From Arthrobacter rhizosphaerae (GTDB taxonomy: Bacteria; Actinomycetota; Actinomycetes; Actinomycetales; Micrococcaceae): a DNA stretch of 64,000 nucleotides. Shown in pieces: positions 7,790 through 16,693 of this stretch. The translations under genes and the position numbers were made by a program. The notes beneath the pieces are model-generated. The model saw nothing but the letters and a program-made list of their open reading frames with translations. It ran no database searches and had not been told where the DNA came from. The stretch's first letter is position 1, and every line of letters begins with the position of its first letter. The DNA is taken from positions 62,001 through 126,000 of the forward strand of contig NZ_JALLAN010000009.1 of NCBI RefSeq assembly GCF_023062595.1, written 5' to 3'.

Positions 7790-10432
7790 CTACATCCTGG
7801 ACTTCAGCTTCGCGGTAGCGGGCGCCGTCCACGGATCCTCGGGCCAGGGATGCTTCGGATAGCGCCCTCGCATTTCAGAGCGCACCTGCGTGTAAGGACC
7901 GGACCAAAAGGAAGCGAGGTCGTCCGTGACAGCCAGCGGCCGCCCGGCAGGCGAAAGCAGATGAAACAGGACCGCCACCTTGCCGCCTGCCAAGTGCGGT
8001 GTTTCTGCCCAGCCGAAGCACTCCTGCAGCTTGACGGCAACCACCGGCCGGCCGCCGTCGTCCCCCACATCCGGGTAGCTGATCCGAACCCGGGAACCGC
8101 TGGGTACTTCGAGCCACTCCGGCGCGAGCTCGCCCAGCCGCGCAGCTTCCGGCCATGGCAGCAGTTGCCGCAAGGGTTCCGTGATGTCGATTTTGTTCGT
8201 GGGCGTTCCAACGGCCAATGCTTCCAGTTCGGGCGCCAGCCATTCTTGCAGTCGTGCCAGCAGGGCCGGTTCGGATACATCGGGCCAGGGACTGCCCACT
8301 TCCCGGTGCAGCAAGGCGAGTCGACGACGCAATCCATCTGCCGCCGTCGACCATCCGATAGTTCCCAATCCTTCGTTCTTCAACGCCCGAGCAACGGCCG
8401 CCCGTCCCTCCTCCGGCGAGGGGCGCACCGGGGTCGATGACAACGTGATCGATCCCAGCCGGCGTTCCTTCCGGGCCGTCATGCGGCCCTGGCTGAGCTG
8501 CGCTTCTACCGTTTCGCTCAGGAGATGCCGGCCGGCGGCCTCCGCCAGTTCCTGGGACAGCGGTGCTGCGGAACGGATGACGGCGCCGGTACCGGCGGCG
8601 TCGCGGCCTTGGGCGCGCGACACCTCGGCTACTGCCAGCCATTCGTGTCCGGACAGCCCGCTGCCGGCAGGCAAACCCGCCCGGGTGCCCGATGAGAGCA
8701 GGTATCGCTCCGGACCTGGGCCCGGGACACGGCGCGCCAGACGATCCGGAAACGCAAGGGCGACGACGAACCCGACCGCTTCCGCCGCGCTCGCCGATGC
8801 AGCGTTCTCCGCCGTAAGGGCCTCAGGCACGACGCCGGGTGCTTCCTGACGAACGATGGTTTCCATCCGGCGGACGTCCTCGGCCCAGCGTCGGGCGGCC
8901 GGGTCCGTACCGTTCCGCAGCTCGGCGAGAAGCCGGGTGAGATCAGAGGCGGGTGCACGCTGGTCGCCTGAAACGACCGCGACGGTTTCTGCAGCCATCC
9001 GGCGGCCCACGGCAGCTGACCCGTCCAGCAGCGCGCGTCCTAGCCGGGGATCAGCGGGTATCCGTGCCAGCGTCTTGCCGAGGTCCGTGGCGTGACCATC
9101 GGATTCAATCGCGCCGAGTTCCCGGAGGACTTCCATGGCGTCATCCATCGCGGCTTGAGGCGCCGCATCAGGAAGCGCCAAGCCGCGGCCGCCCGGCGAG
9201 CCCCAACAGGCAAGTACCAGAGCGGCACCGGTCAGGTCAGCGACGGCGATCTCCGGAGTCTGGTGGGCAGGTGCGGCGCCGAAGGTCTTTTGGTCATAAC
9301 ACCTGACTACCCGGCCGGGTCCTTGGCGGGCCGCACGTCCGGCGCGCTGGTTCGCAGAGGCGCGGGAACATGACACAGTCACCAACCCCGTCATGCCGCG
9401 GTTTGCATCCCTTCGCGGTTCCCGGGAGAGCCCGGCATCGATCACCAGGCGGACCCCGGGCACGGTCAGGGACGATTCCGCGAGCGCCGTCGAAACGATA
9501 ATCCGTGGGGGTTCGCCGGGTTTACGCCCGGAGACTGCCCGGTCCTGCTCCGTCGGGCTAACCTGCCCGTGAAGCTCCAGGACCTCGGCACTCCCCTTCC
9601 CGCGCAGCCGTGAGGCCACATACGAGACCTCCCAGGCCCCCGGCAGGAACACCAGCGCGTCGGTGTCCTTGCCTGTGGCAAGTGCCCGGCCGTGCGAGCC
9701 CGCGGCAGTGTCCGCCACGTGGTCCAGGAAAGCGCGGGTGATTCCCCTGTCGTCCAGCCGCGGCAAAGCCGCCGGTGCCCATTCCACTTCCAGGGGGTAC
9801 AGCGCGGACGGACAGTCGACAACCGGGGCAGGCCCGCCGTCGTCGTGATTCCCTTCCTGGACATTTCCCAGCAGGGCGGCGAACCGGGGCGCGTCCAGCG
9901 TGGCGGACATCGCAACAAGCGTGAGGTCACCCCGGAGTTGCCGGACCTCTGCGAGCATGCCGAGCAGCAGGTCTGTTTCCAGGCCGCGCTCATGAACTTC
10001 ATCAAGGATTACTGCGTCGGCCGACTCCAGCCCTGGGTCCGCGAGCAGGCGGCGCAGCAGGATCCCAGGCGTGACAAACTCGATCATCGTTTCGGGACCC
10101 GCCTGGCGTTCACCGCGGACGGTGTACCCGACGCGGTTCCCCACACGGCTGCCGTCCAATGAGGCAAGGCGCCGGGCCGCCGAGCGGGCAGCCACCCGCC
10201 GTGGCTGGGTGACCACGACATGAGGATGGCGGTGCCCCTGCGGCTGGCCTGTAACCCGAGCCGAGGCGAGGTTGGCGAGCAGCGGAGGAACGAGCGTGGT
10301 CTTGCCGGTACCCGGAGGCGCCTGCACCACGGCCGTCCCCGCCGGACCTCCCGCCCGCAGCTCTGTGGCAAGCTCCTCCAGAGATCCGGCAAAAACCAGG
10401 CCGGCGCCGATGGCAGCAAGATCGAAGGTCAT
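7790..10432 (-). CDS. hrpB: ATP-dependent RNA helicase HrpB
   Basis: An 880-residue DEAH-box helicase, taken from the ATG at 10432 (MTFDLAAIGAGL) because upstream codons would overlap the promoter and start of the divergent small gene. Walker A is APPGTGKTT, motif Ia TQPRRVAARS, motif II DEVH, motif III SATLD, and motif VI QRAGRAARQGPGR. An HA2-like region and the HrpB-specific C-terminal domain (PYTQVRSEMRGRYPKHPWPEDP) follow, which separates it from HrpA. HrpB proteins are cytosolic helicases of poorly defined function. The gene is convergent with the GH43 gene across a repeat-rich spacer. Confidence 0.93.
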   Translation of the reverse strand: MTFDLAAIGAGLVFAGSLEELATELRAGGPAGTAVVQAPPGTGKTTLVPPLLANLASARVTGQPQGHRHPHVVVTQPRRVAARSAARRLASLDGSRVGNRVGYTVRGERQAGPETMIEFVTPGILLRRLLADPGLESADAVILDEVHERGLETDLLLGMLAEVRQLRGDLTLVAMSATLDAPRFAALLGNVQEGNHDDGGPAPVVDCPSALYPLEVEWAPAALPRLDDRGITRAFLDHVADTAAGSHGRALATGKDTDALVFLPGAWEVSYVASRLRGKGSAEVLELHGQVSPTEQDRAVSGRKPGEPPRIIVSTALAESSLTVPGVRLVIDAGLSREPRRDANRGMTGLVTVSCSRASANQRAGRAARQGPGRVVRCYDQKTFGAAPAHQTPEIAVADLTGAALVLACWGSPGGRGLALPDAAPQAAMDDAMEVLRELGAIESDGHATDLGKTLARIPADPRLGRALLDGSAAVGRRMAAETVAVVSGDQRAPASDLTRLLAELRNGTDPAARRWAEDVRRMETIVRQEAPGVVPEALTAENAASASAAEAVGFVVALAFPDRLARRVPGPGPERYLLSSGTRAGLPAGSGLSGHEWLAVAEVSRAQGRDAAGTGAVIRSAAPLSQELAEAAGRHLLSETVEAQLSQGRMTARKERRLGSITLSSTPVRPSPEEGRAAVARALKNEGLGTIGWSTAADGLRRRLALLHREVGSPWPDVSEPALLARLQEWLAPELEALAVGTPTNKIDITEPLRQLLPWPEAARLGELAPEWLEVPSGSRVRISYPDVGDDGGRPVVAVKLQECFGWAETPHLAGGKVAVLFHLLSPAGRPLAVTDDLASFWSGPYTQVRSEMRGRYPKHPWPEDPWTAPATAKLKSRM

Positions 10433-10493
10433 CCGTCCATTGTGCCCGCAATCCCGGGCACCGATCCCAGCGGTACTGCCACATAGGCGACAA

Positions 10494-10499
10494 TGGAGG
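10494..10499 (+). promoter_or_regulatory. Shine-Dalgarno deciding the start at 10509
   Basis: GGAGGT at 10494-10499 sits 9 bp before the ATG at 10509. It fixes the start of the 92-residue gene and argues against longer in-frame versions that would run antisense through hrpB. Confidence 0.7.
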
Positions 10500-10508
10500 T
10501 CATCCATC

Positions 10509-10787
10509 ATGAAAGCGGGACCACCATTGATTCATCTCCAGCAGGACTCCGAAGGCTATATCCGGATGAACAGGCACTTCCCCGGCAGCGCAGCCATATC
10601 CATCACATTTAATGACGGGAGCGAGGAAGCAGTTGCCGGCACGAGGCTCAACGAGGCCTACGACGAAGCCCTGGCTGTGTACCGCGCCCAGAATCACCTG
10701 GACGCCAAGGGGTACTCCCGCGGCCCTAAGAAGAAGGTCCAAGCCGGTATCGATTTCGTCCCGGTTCACCCGGGTATGTCTAACTAG
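10509..10787 (+). CDS. Conserved hypothetical small protein
   Basis: A 92-residue protein I do not recognise. It starts MKAGPPLIHLQQDSEG and contains FPGSAAISITFNDGSEEA, a possible beta-rich core. A charged helix with RLNEAYDEALAVYRAQNHLDAKG follows, and a basic PKKKVQAGID segment lies near the end. No signal peptide or membrane segment is visible. It is divergent from hrpB (76 bp between starts) and 24 bp upstream of the 2H phosphoesterase-like gene, with which it may be co-transcribed. The strong ribosome site and normal codon pattern argue that it is real. Confidence 0.7.
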   Translation: MKAGPPLIHLQQDSEGYIRMNRHFPGSAAISITFNDGSEEAVAGTRLNEAYDEALAVYRAQNHLDAKGYSRGPKKKVQAGIDFVPVHPGMSN

Positions 10788-10811
10788 CTCGAAGTAGGGG
10801 GCGGGATTCCT

Positions 10812-11408
10812 GTGCAGGTCCTTCCGCGCATCACGGTAGAGGTTCCGGTCCTGAGCATCGGCCGCGGGCCCTCGGACTACGAGCACCTGGGCCGTTACGT
10901 CGACGCATTGCGCCGGCCGCAGGCGCTGCACATGACACTCCTGCATATCGGCATCCTGGAGGACTTCAGCCACGACGTCGCCGACTGGACCAAAGGGGTC
11001 ACCGGTACAGAAGCTGCCACTCGCAAGACCGTGGCCTGGTTGCAGGCGCTGCCCGTCCTGGGGAGCTTCTCCGGATGGGCCGCAAGACTGATCGTACTGG
11101 GCGGTGGGAACGTGAGCGGCCTCGAAGTGGAAGTTCCCGCCTATGTGCATGACTTTCAGGTCTCCCTCGTCAAGGCGCTGCACGAATTGCTGGAGGAACT
11201 GCTCGTGGACAATGTCGACGACTTCATCCTCAGCTCCCGGGCACTTGGCTACCGGTACCCGCGTTGGACTCCCCATGTTGCCGTCGGCCGCCCAAAGACG
11301 AGGGGCGGTGAATCCTGGGAGATTGAACCTTTAGCCGTTGAGTTCGGCGAGTCGCGTATCAGGAACCGCCGCTTCCTCCCGCTGTTCGACGCCGGCCAGG
11401 GTACCTGA
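10812..11408 (+). CDS. 2'-5' RNA ligase-like (2H phosphoesterase) protein
   Basis: A 198-residue cytosolic protein with two His-x-Thr/Ser-like signatures of the 2H phosphoesterase fold: HMTLLHIG near residue 40 and TPHVAVGRP near residue 158. The second motif reads HVA, so its usual Thr/Ser is replaced by Ala. This weakens a confident catalytic call. Family members cleave or form 2'-5' and cyclic phosphodiester bonds in RNA or nucleotides. The GTG start at 10812 follows a G-rich ribosome site. The gene ends just before the tandem repeat array at 11413-11600 and is convergent with the TM2 gene. Confidence 0.7.
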   Translation: MQVLPRITVEVPVLSIGRGPSDYEHLGRYVDALRRPQALHMTLLHIGILEDFSHDVADWTKGVTGTEAATRKTVAWLQALPVLGSFSGWAARLIVLGGGNVSGLEVEVPAYVHDFQVSLVKALHELLEELLVDNVDDFILSSRALGYRYPRWTPHVAVGRPKTRGGESWEIEPLAVEFGESRIRNRRFLPLFDAGQGT

Positions 11409-11412
11409 CAAC

Positions 11413-11600
11413 GCTCCCTCACCTTTCGCCGGTTTAGACGAGACCCTCCCTCACCTTCTGAATGAGCGTCGGGGGTTCAAGGGCGAAAGGTGAGGGAGCG
11501 TCGGAGGTTTAAGGGCGAAAGGTGAAGGAGCGTCGGAGGTTTAAGGGCGAAAGGTGAGGGAGCGTCGGAGGTTTAAGGGCGAAAGGTGAGGGAGCGTCGG
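11413..11600. repeat. 32-bp tandem repeats and related motifs, locus 2
   Basis: Four contiguous 32-bp units start at 11468, 11500, 11532 and 11564, followed by a GTCGG remnant at 11596-11600. Each unit contains GGCGAAAGGTGAGGGAGC (one copy reads GAAGGAGC); the last three share the same upstream half, GTCGGAGGTTTAA. On the left, at 11413-11429 and 11444-11458, are inverted copies of the core (GCTCCCTCACCTTTCGC and a shorter one). The array lies between convergent stops. There are no unique spacers, so this is not CRISPR. Confidence 0.85.
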
Positions 11601-11609
11601 CTTGGGGGG

Positions 11610-12623
11610 CTACTGCGGAGCCGGAGGCGTGATGCTGAATGTGGCCGTCTCGTCGCCAATATCGTCCTTAATCGTGATGTCGGTCTTGCCGTAATCTATG
11701 TCCCAGGTGACAATGCCATGGACTTTTTGACCGACTGCAAGCTCTTCCCCGAAAGGCAGATTGGCCTCGTCCGCGTTCAGGTAGAGCACTTCGCCGGTTT
11801 TGCCGGTTGGAGAGACTGCATCGAATTTGAAGGCGTTAGGTGACGTGGTCCCGGTCAGAGTCTCCCAGATGACTTCCAAGAGGAGGAATCCGCCGTTGGC
11901 CGGTACGGTGTCGGGCTGGGAAGCGATCCGCTTGGTGTAGAGGGCATCATTGACGGTGACCTTTGCCGTGTTGCCATCCGACATGGTCACCAGGATCTCG
12001 TTCTCCCCGGCGGACGTTCCCTTGGCGGCCGTGGTCGGAGCCGTCGAGGTCTTATCTGTGGTGTCGCGGGCGGCGGCAGACTGTGAGGCTTCAGCCTTTC
12101 CCACCTGCTCCGCTGCAATGCCCAGGGCTGCAAGGGACATCATCATGCTCATGGCGCCGACGATGACACCGAGAACCCAGACGGCGCCGGTGATTATCCA
12201 CGCCTTCGCCTTGTGTTCCGGGTAGCCTTCGAGGGGGCGGCCGTCCTTGTCCCTGGCATTGCCGGTCAGGACAATGATCAGATCGACAATGGACCAGATT
12301 CCGAGTCCGCCGCCGGTCAGAAGTTTTGCAACGCCGGTGCCGATCTTTCCGAGGTAGAAGCGGTCTACGCCGAGGCCACCCAGCAGCATGGAGAGAATCC
12401 AGGTGGTGATGAAGGACTTCCCCGGACCCGCACTGTATGGGCCCTGTCCGTAGGGACCCGAATCGTAGCCGGGGTGGTAGGCGCCCTGCTGTTGGTACCC
12501 GCCCTGCTGCGGGGTGGGCCCAGTCTGGCTCGGATCACCGAATGTGGTTGGTGCGTAAGGGGGTGGCGGAGCGCCTGTCCCTGCATCGTTCTGTGACGGA
12601 GGAGGGGAACTGGGATAGCTCAT
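11610..12623 (-). CDS. TM2-domain membrane protein with C-terminal extracellular domain
   Basis: A 337-residue protein, started at the ATG at 12623 because AAAGGA lies just upstream. Residues 1-75 are a Pro/Gln/Gly/Tyr-rich disordered tail. The TM2 domain follows: hydrophobic ILSMLLGGLGVDRFYLG, then the GLGIWSIVDLIIVL helix, and a third hydrophobic segment WIITGAVWVLGVIVGAM. After a Ser/Thr/Ala linker the C-terminal ~140 residues resemble the DUF4352-like immunoglobulin-type domains of secreted lipoproteins. The DRFYLG motif is diagnostic of TM2. No function is established for this architecture. Confidence 0.85.
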   Translation of the reverse strand: MSYPSSPPPSQNDAGTGAPPPPYAPTTFGDPSQTGPTPQQGGYQQQGAYHPGYDSGPYGQGPYSAGPGKSFITTWILSMLLGGLGVDRFYLGKIGTGVAKLLTGGGLGIWSIVDLIIVLTGNARDKDGRPLEGYPEHKAKAWIITGAVWVLGVIVGAMSMMMSLAALGIAAEQVGKAEASQSAAARDTTDKTSTAPTTAAKGTSAGENEILVTMSDGNTAKVTVNDALYTKRIASQPDTVPANGGFLLLEVIWETLTGTTSPNAFKFDAVSPTGKTGEVLYLNADEANLPFGEELAVGQKVHGIVTWDIDYGKTDITIKDDIGDETATFSITPPAPQ

Positions 12624-12745
12624 AGATGTCCTTTGGTGAGTTGATAAAGGGTGCGACACGTATTAAGTCTCTCGATTAGAATAACCCACTTTTGAAGGGG
12701 ATCCCGGCATGGCCTGAGCGTTCAAGGCGCGACACCTCACCGGAG

Positions 12746-12760
12746 CGGAACGGTGTTCCG
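12746..12760. promoter_or_regulatory. Palindrome upstream of bioB (possible BioQ-type operator)
   Basis: CGGAAC-GGT-GTTCCG is a perfect 6+6 palindrome with a 3-bp spacer. The GAAC-N3-GTTC core resembles the TGAAC-N3-GTTAC site described for the TetR-family biotin repressor BioQ in corynebacteria. It lies 145 bp before the bioB ATG inside a 282-bp spacer (12624-12905) in which I see no convincing gene. No bioQ or birA gene is in the window, so the regulator is unidentified. Confidence 0.4.
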
Positions 12761-12905
12761 AAGGCCCCGCAAAAAGCTTCCCGGGTGCCATTGGGCGCAC
12801 CAAAGTCGCGGCTCCGGGCTTGTAGAAACCCGACAATATTCCGGCAGCGTAGGGAAACTAGCGTCGGGTGTGAGGCAAATCCACAGCCAGCGTAAAGGAC
12901 CATCA

Positions 12906-13928
12906 ATGACGATTCAGGCAAACCTCCCAACGAGCTATGAGATCCTGGCGACCGCCCGCAAGCAGGTCCTGGAGGAGGGCCGGGGCCTGACGCAGGAGCA
13001 GCTGGTGGATGTCCTGAGCCTTCCCGACGACGCCCTCCCCGCCGCTCTGCAACTGGCCCACGAAGTCCGGCTCAGGCACTGCGGCGAGGACGTGGAGGTG
13101 GAAGGCATCGTCTCCATCAAGACCGGGGGCTGCCCCGAGGACTGCCACTTCTGCAGCCAGTCCGGCCTGTTCGACTCTCCCGTGCGGGGCGTCTGGCTGG
13201 ATATTCCGGAACTCGTCAAGGCCGCCAAGGAAACCGCTGCCACCGGTGCCACCGAGTTCTGCATCGTCGCCGCAGTCCGTGGACCTGACATTAAGCTCAT
13301 GAACCAGATCAAGTTCGCGATCGACCGGATCAATGAAGCTGTGGACATCAATATCGCGTGCTCGCTGGGCATGTTGACACAGCGGCAGGTCGACCAGCTC
13401 AAGGACTGGGGGGTGCACCGCTACAACCACAACCTGGAAACCGCACGCAGCTACTTCGCGGAAGTGGTCACGACCCACAGCTACGAGGAGCGCCTGGAAA
13501 CCTGCAATATGGTCAAAGCCGCCGGCATGGAACTGTGCTGCGGCGCCCTGATCGGCATGGGCGAATCCCTGGAACAACGCGCTGAACTCGCCGCCCAGCT
13601 CGCCGCGCTCGAACCGCACGAAGTCCCACTGAACTTCCTCAACCCCCGGCCTGGAACCCCGTTGGAGAACCAAGGCATCATGGACGGTAAAGACGCCCTC
13701 CGCGCTATCGCCGCGTTCCGACTGGCCATGCCCAGAACCGTGCTGCGCTATGCCGGCGGCCGCGAATTGACCCTCGGCGACCTCGGCACACGTGAAGGCC
13801 TGCTCGGCGGTATCAATGCCGTCATCGTCGGCAACTACCTCACCACGCTTGGCCGCCCTGCAACAGCGGACCTCAGCCTGTTGGTCGAGTTGAACATGCC
13901 CATCAAGGAACTCCAGAAGTCACTGTGA
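12906..13928 (+). CDS. bioB: Biotin synthase
   Basis: A 340-residue radical SAM enzyme that inserts sulfur into dethiobiotin, the last step of biotin synthesis. The radical SAM cysteines are Cys76, Cys80 and Cys83 in [12 protein letters not shown]. Downstream BioB signatures include [12 protein letters not shown], the second-cluster region ACSLGML, and [13 protein letters not shown]. The ATG at 12906 follows AAAGGACC and gives the usual length; more upstream in-frame codons would add an unrelated tail. It heads a six-gene operon, and its TGA overlaps the next GTG start by four bases, suggesting translational coupling. Confidence 0.97.
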   Translation: MTIQANLPTSYEILATARKQVLEEGRGLTQEQLVDVLSLPDDALPAALQLAHEVRLRHCGEDVEVEGIVSIKTGGCPEDCHFCSQSGLFDSPVRGVWLDIPELVKAAKETAATGATEFCIVAAVRGPDIKLMNQIKFAIDRINEAVDINIACSLGMLTQRQVDQLKDWGVHRYNHNLETARSYFAEVVTTHSYEERLETCNMVKAAGMELCCGALIGMGESLEQRAELAAQLAALEPHEVPLNFLNPRPGTPLENQGIMDGKDALRAIAAFRLAMPRTVLRYAGGRELTLGDLGTREGLLGGINAVIVGNYLTTLGRPATADLSLLVELNMPIKELQKSL

Positions 13929-14170
13929 GCGCCGGAGTGTCCGCGCATTCAGACCGCATAGACCGAGCCACCAGCAGCTTTTGCGGGCACTGCGGGGAGC
14001 CCGACGACGGCGGCGCCGGGCCGGCGTCGGACCCTCACCTTCGCTGCCGGGAACAGCTGGAATTCGAGCCGCCCCGCTACTGCACGCACTGCCGCCGTCG
14101 GATGAAGGTTCAGGTGACCCCGCTTGGCTGGACCTCCCAGTGCACCCGCCATGGAGTGTTTGTCCAGTGA
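13925..14170 (+). CDS. bsaP: Biotin synthase auxiliary protein (BsaP-like)
   Basis: An 81-residue cysteine-rich protein starting with a GTG that overlaps the bioB stop. Six cysteines lie at 20, 23, 41, 53, 56 and 73, in CGHC and CTHC pairs followed by [12 protein letters not shown]. Size, cysteine pattern and position directly after bioB match the mycobacterial protein BsaP (Rv1590 position), reported to carry an Fe-S cluster and support BioB turnover. A plain zinc ribbon is the alternative reading. The function here is inferred from position and cysteine pattern, not from alignment. Confidence 0.75.
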   Translation: MSAGVSAHSDRIDRATSSFCGHCGEPDDGGAGPASDPHLRCREQLEFEPPRYCTHCRRRMKVQVTPLGWTSQCTRHGVFVQ

Positions 14171-14186
14171 AAGGAAGCCCGGCACC

Positions 14187-15527
14187 GTGAGCCTGATAGA
14201 GAGAGACCGAGCACGGTTGTGGCACCCGTACGCCCCGGCTTGCGCCGACCTTCCGCTGTGGGAGGTCGAGGCAGCCGACGGCGTGCGACTGTCCCTACGG
14301 GCCGACGACGGCACCCGGCATCACGTCGTGGACGCCATGTCCTCATGGTGGTCGGCCATCCACGGGTACCGCCATCCGGTCCTGGATGCTGCTGCGAAGC
14401 GCCAACTGGACAGGTACAGCCACGTGATGTTTGGCGGCCTGACGCATGCCCCGGCCGTGGAATTGGCCGAGCGGCTGGTGGAGATGGCGCCTTCCGCACC
14501 CGGGAGTCCACGGTTGGAGAGGGTGTTCCTGGCGGATTCAGGTTCGGTTTCCGTGGAGGTGGCATTAAAACTGGCGGTGCAATTCCAGATGGCGTCCGGC
14601 AAGCCTTCCAGGCAACGGTTCCTGAGCATCCGCGGCGGATACCATGGCGACACCTTTGCTGCGATGGGAGTCTGCGACCCCGTCGATGGTATGCACGCCG
14701 CCTTCCCCGGGCTCCTGGCTGATAACGTATTCGCGCCCCGGCCTCCAACCGCAGCATCGGCGACTCCCGAAGCAGTGCAGGCCTGGGCGACGGAACTTCA
14801 CGACCTGGCGGCTGAGCACTCCGAAGTGCTGGCCGCAGTCATCGTTGAACCGCTGCTTCAGGGGGCGGGCGGCATGCACGCCTATCCGGCCGAATGCCTT
14901 ACGACACTGCGGAAGGTCGCGGACCAGCATGGGCTGCTCCTCATTTTCGATGAGATTGCCACCGGTTTTGGCCGCACCGGCGAACTCTTCGCGGCCGATC
15001 ATGCCGCCGTCGTGCCGGACATCATGTGCGTGGGCAAGGCTCTGACCGGCGGATACTTGACTCTCGCCGCCATGATTTGCACCGCCGACGTGGCCGCAGT
15101 GGTTTCCGTTGGCAGCGCGGGGGCGCTCCTCCATGGGCCCACGTTCATGGGAAACCCGCTGGCCTGTGCGGTGGCTAATGCAAGCCTCGGCATCATCGAC
15201 GACGGCAGTTGGCGGGCCGGCGTCGCCCGCATCGGGGCGGGCCTCGCATCAGGCCTGGCCCCGGCCCTGGCGCTGGACGCCGTCCGGGCTGTCCGCACCA
15301 TCGGCGCAGTCGGAGTCATCGAACTGAGGGGCGCCGTCGACGTCGCTGCCGTCACCGCTGCTGCCATTCGCCACGGCGTTTGGCTGCGGCCGTTCCGGAA
15401 CCTCGTCTACACCATGCCTCCCTACATCAGCACAGCATCGGAGATTGACCAGATCACCACAGGTATGACTGCCGCCGTTTCTGAGGTGCACGAAATTACA
15501 GCAGCCCGGCGAGGAGAAGCAGCATGA
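14187..15527 (+). CDS. bioA: Adenosylmethionine-8-amino-7-oxononanoate aminotransferase
   Basis: A 446-residue class III PLP aminotransferase that converts KAPA to DAPA using S-adenosylmethionine as amino donor. The BioA-type start WHPYAP is at residues 12-17. FDEIATGFGRTG, with the PLP-ring Asp, starts at 254, and the Schiff-base lysine is Lys284 in CVGKALTGG. I chose the GTG at 14187 because AAGGAAG lies 9 bp upstream, directly after the bsaP stop. Earlier ATGs at 14124 and 14151 overlap bsaP and add residues the family lacks. Its TGA overlaps the bioF ATG. Confidence 0.95.
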   Translation: MSLIERDRARLWHPYAPACADLPLWEVEAADGVRLSLRADDGTRHHVVDAMSSWWSAIHGYRHPVLDAAAKRQLDRYSHVMFGGLTHAPAVELAERLVEMAPSAPGSPRLERVFLADSGSVSVEVALKLAVQFQMASGKPSRQRFLSIRGGYHGDTFAAMGVCDPVDGMHAAFPGLLADNVFAPRPPTAASATPEAVQAWATELHDLAAEHSEVLAAVIVEPLLQGAGGMHAYPAECLTTLRKVADQHGLLLIFDEIATGFGRTGELFAADHAAVVPDIMCVGKALTGGYLTLAAMICTADVAAVVSVGSAGALLHGPTFMGNPLACAVANASLGIIDDGSWRAGVARIGAGLASGLAPALALDAVRAVRTIGAVGVIELRGAVDVAAVTAAAIRHGVWLRPFRNLVYTMPPYISTASEIDQITTGMTAAVSEVHEITAARRGEAA

Positions 15528-16693
15528 CGGCTTCCATGACCCGGTGGCTGGAGCAGCAGGCAGAGGTACGGGACCGCCGAGGCCTGGTCCGGCGTCCCCT
15601 GCCCCGTGCTGCGGAGGAACGCTTCATTGACCTGGCCAGCAACGACTACCTGGGCCTCGCCCAGGACCCGCGTCTCACGGAGGCTGCCGCAGCAGCGGTT
15701 TCGCGCTGGGGAACCGGCGCCACCTCCTCCCGCCTCGTGGCAGGAACCATCCAGCTGCACCTGGACCTGGAGCAGGAACTGGCCCGCTTCGTTGGCATGG
15801 AGACTGCGTTGGTCTTCTCTTCCGGCTATCTCGCAAACATTGGCGTGATCACTGCGCTGGGCGGACCGGGAACCCTGATGGTGGCCGATGGCCATTGCCA
15901 CGCGTCGATGCTGGACGGGTTCAGGCTCAGCCGTTCACGCACGGAATCCTTTAGGCACAACAGCCTGGAGGAAGTGGAAAAGCTTCTCGCCGATCGAACG
16001 GAACCCCGGGCAATCATCGCCATCGAATCCGTCTACAGCGTCCTCGGTGACATCGCCCCGCTCCTGGAGCTTCTGGCGCTGGCAGAGCAGTACGACGCGG
16101 TGTTGCTCATCGACGAGGCGCACAGCCTCGGTGTGACAGGCCGCGGTGATTTTCAGGGCAGAGGCTCGGTGGCCGGGACGGTTCTTGCGGGGCATCCGAA
16201 TGTGGTGGTTACCGCGACCCTGTCCAAGGCCCTCGGCAGCCAGGGCGGTGCTGTCCTCGGTTCTCCCTTGCTGCGCGAGCACCTTGTTAACCGCTCGCGC
16301 ACCTTCATCTTTGACACCGGACTTGCACCGGCGGCCGCCGCTGCTGCGCTGACCGCGGTGGAGATCATCCGGGATGAACCCTGGCGTGCGGAAGCCGTGC
16401 GAAGCAACGCTGCCGCCCTGATGGCGAACCTGGCCCCGGTGGCTGAAGGCCCGGGCACAGCCGTCAAATGTGTATCGGGTGCCGTCCAGTCCATCGTTAT
16501 GCCTTCGGCGGCCGCGGCCGTGGCGGCCACCGAGGCCGCGCGCTCAGCTGGGGTTCGGATCGGCTGTTTCCGCCCGCCTTCCGTACCGGACGGGATTTCG
16601 AGGCTGCGCCTGACTGCCCGAGCCACCCTCACACCCGAGGAAATCGACCAGAGCTGCGCGGTGCTGCACGGCATTTTGGAGGAATGTTCATGA
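15524..16693 (+). CDS. bioF: 8-amino-7-oxononanoate synthase
   Basis: A 389-residue alpha-oxoamine synthase (PLP) that condenses pimeloyl thioester with L-alanine to give KAPA. The PLP lysine is Lys235 in ATLSKALGSQGG. IDEAHSLG (about 196-203) supplies the ring-contacting Asp, and GSGxTSSR-like GTGATSSRLVAGT is at about 63-75. Length and motif order are normal. The start ATG overlaps the bioA stop (ATGA) and the stop overlaps bioD, so translation of the three genes is probably coupled. The source of its pimeloyl substrate is the open question raised by the P450 at the end of the operon. Confidence 0.95.
   Translation: MTASMTRWLEQQAEVRDRRGLVRRPLPRAAEERFIDLASNDYLGLAQDPRLTEAAAAAVSRWGTGATSSRLVAGTIQLHLDLEQELARFVGMETALVFSSGYLANIGVITALGGPGTLMVADGHCHASMLDGFRLSRSRTESFRHNSLEEVEKLLADRTEPRAIIAIESVYSVLGDIAPLLELLALAEQYDAVLLIDEAHSLGVTGRGDFQGRGSVAGTVLAGHPNVVVTATLSKALGSQGGAVLGSPLLREHLVNRSRTFIFDTGLAPAAAAAALTAVEIIRDEPWRAEAVRSNAAALMANLAPVAEGPGTAVKCVSGAVQSIVMPSAAAAVAATEAARSAGVRIGCFRPPSVPDGISRLRLTARATLTPEEIDQSCAVLHGILEECS

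Noticed and set aside
11468..11600. Possible CRISPR array
   Set aside because: The 32-bp units are contiguous and have no unique spacers; no cas genes are near.
12692..12895. Small frame upstream of bioB (67 codons)
   Set aside because: Arg/Pro-rich composition and no ribosome site; it overlaps the likely promoter and the palindrome.
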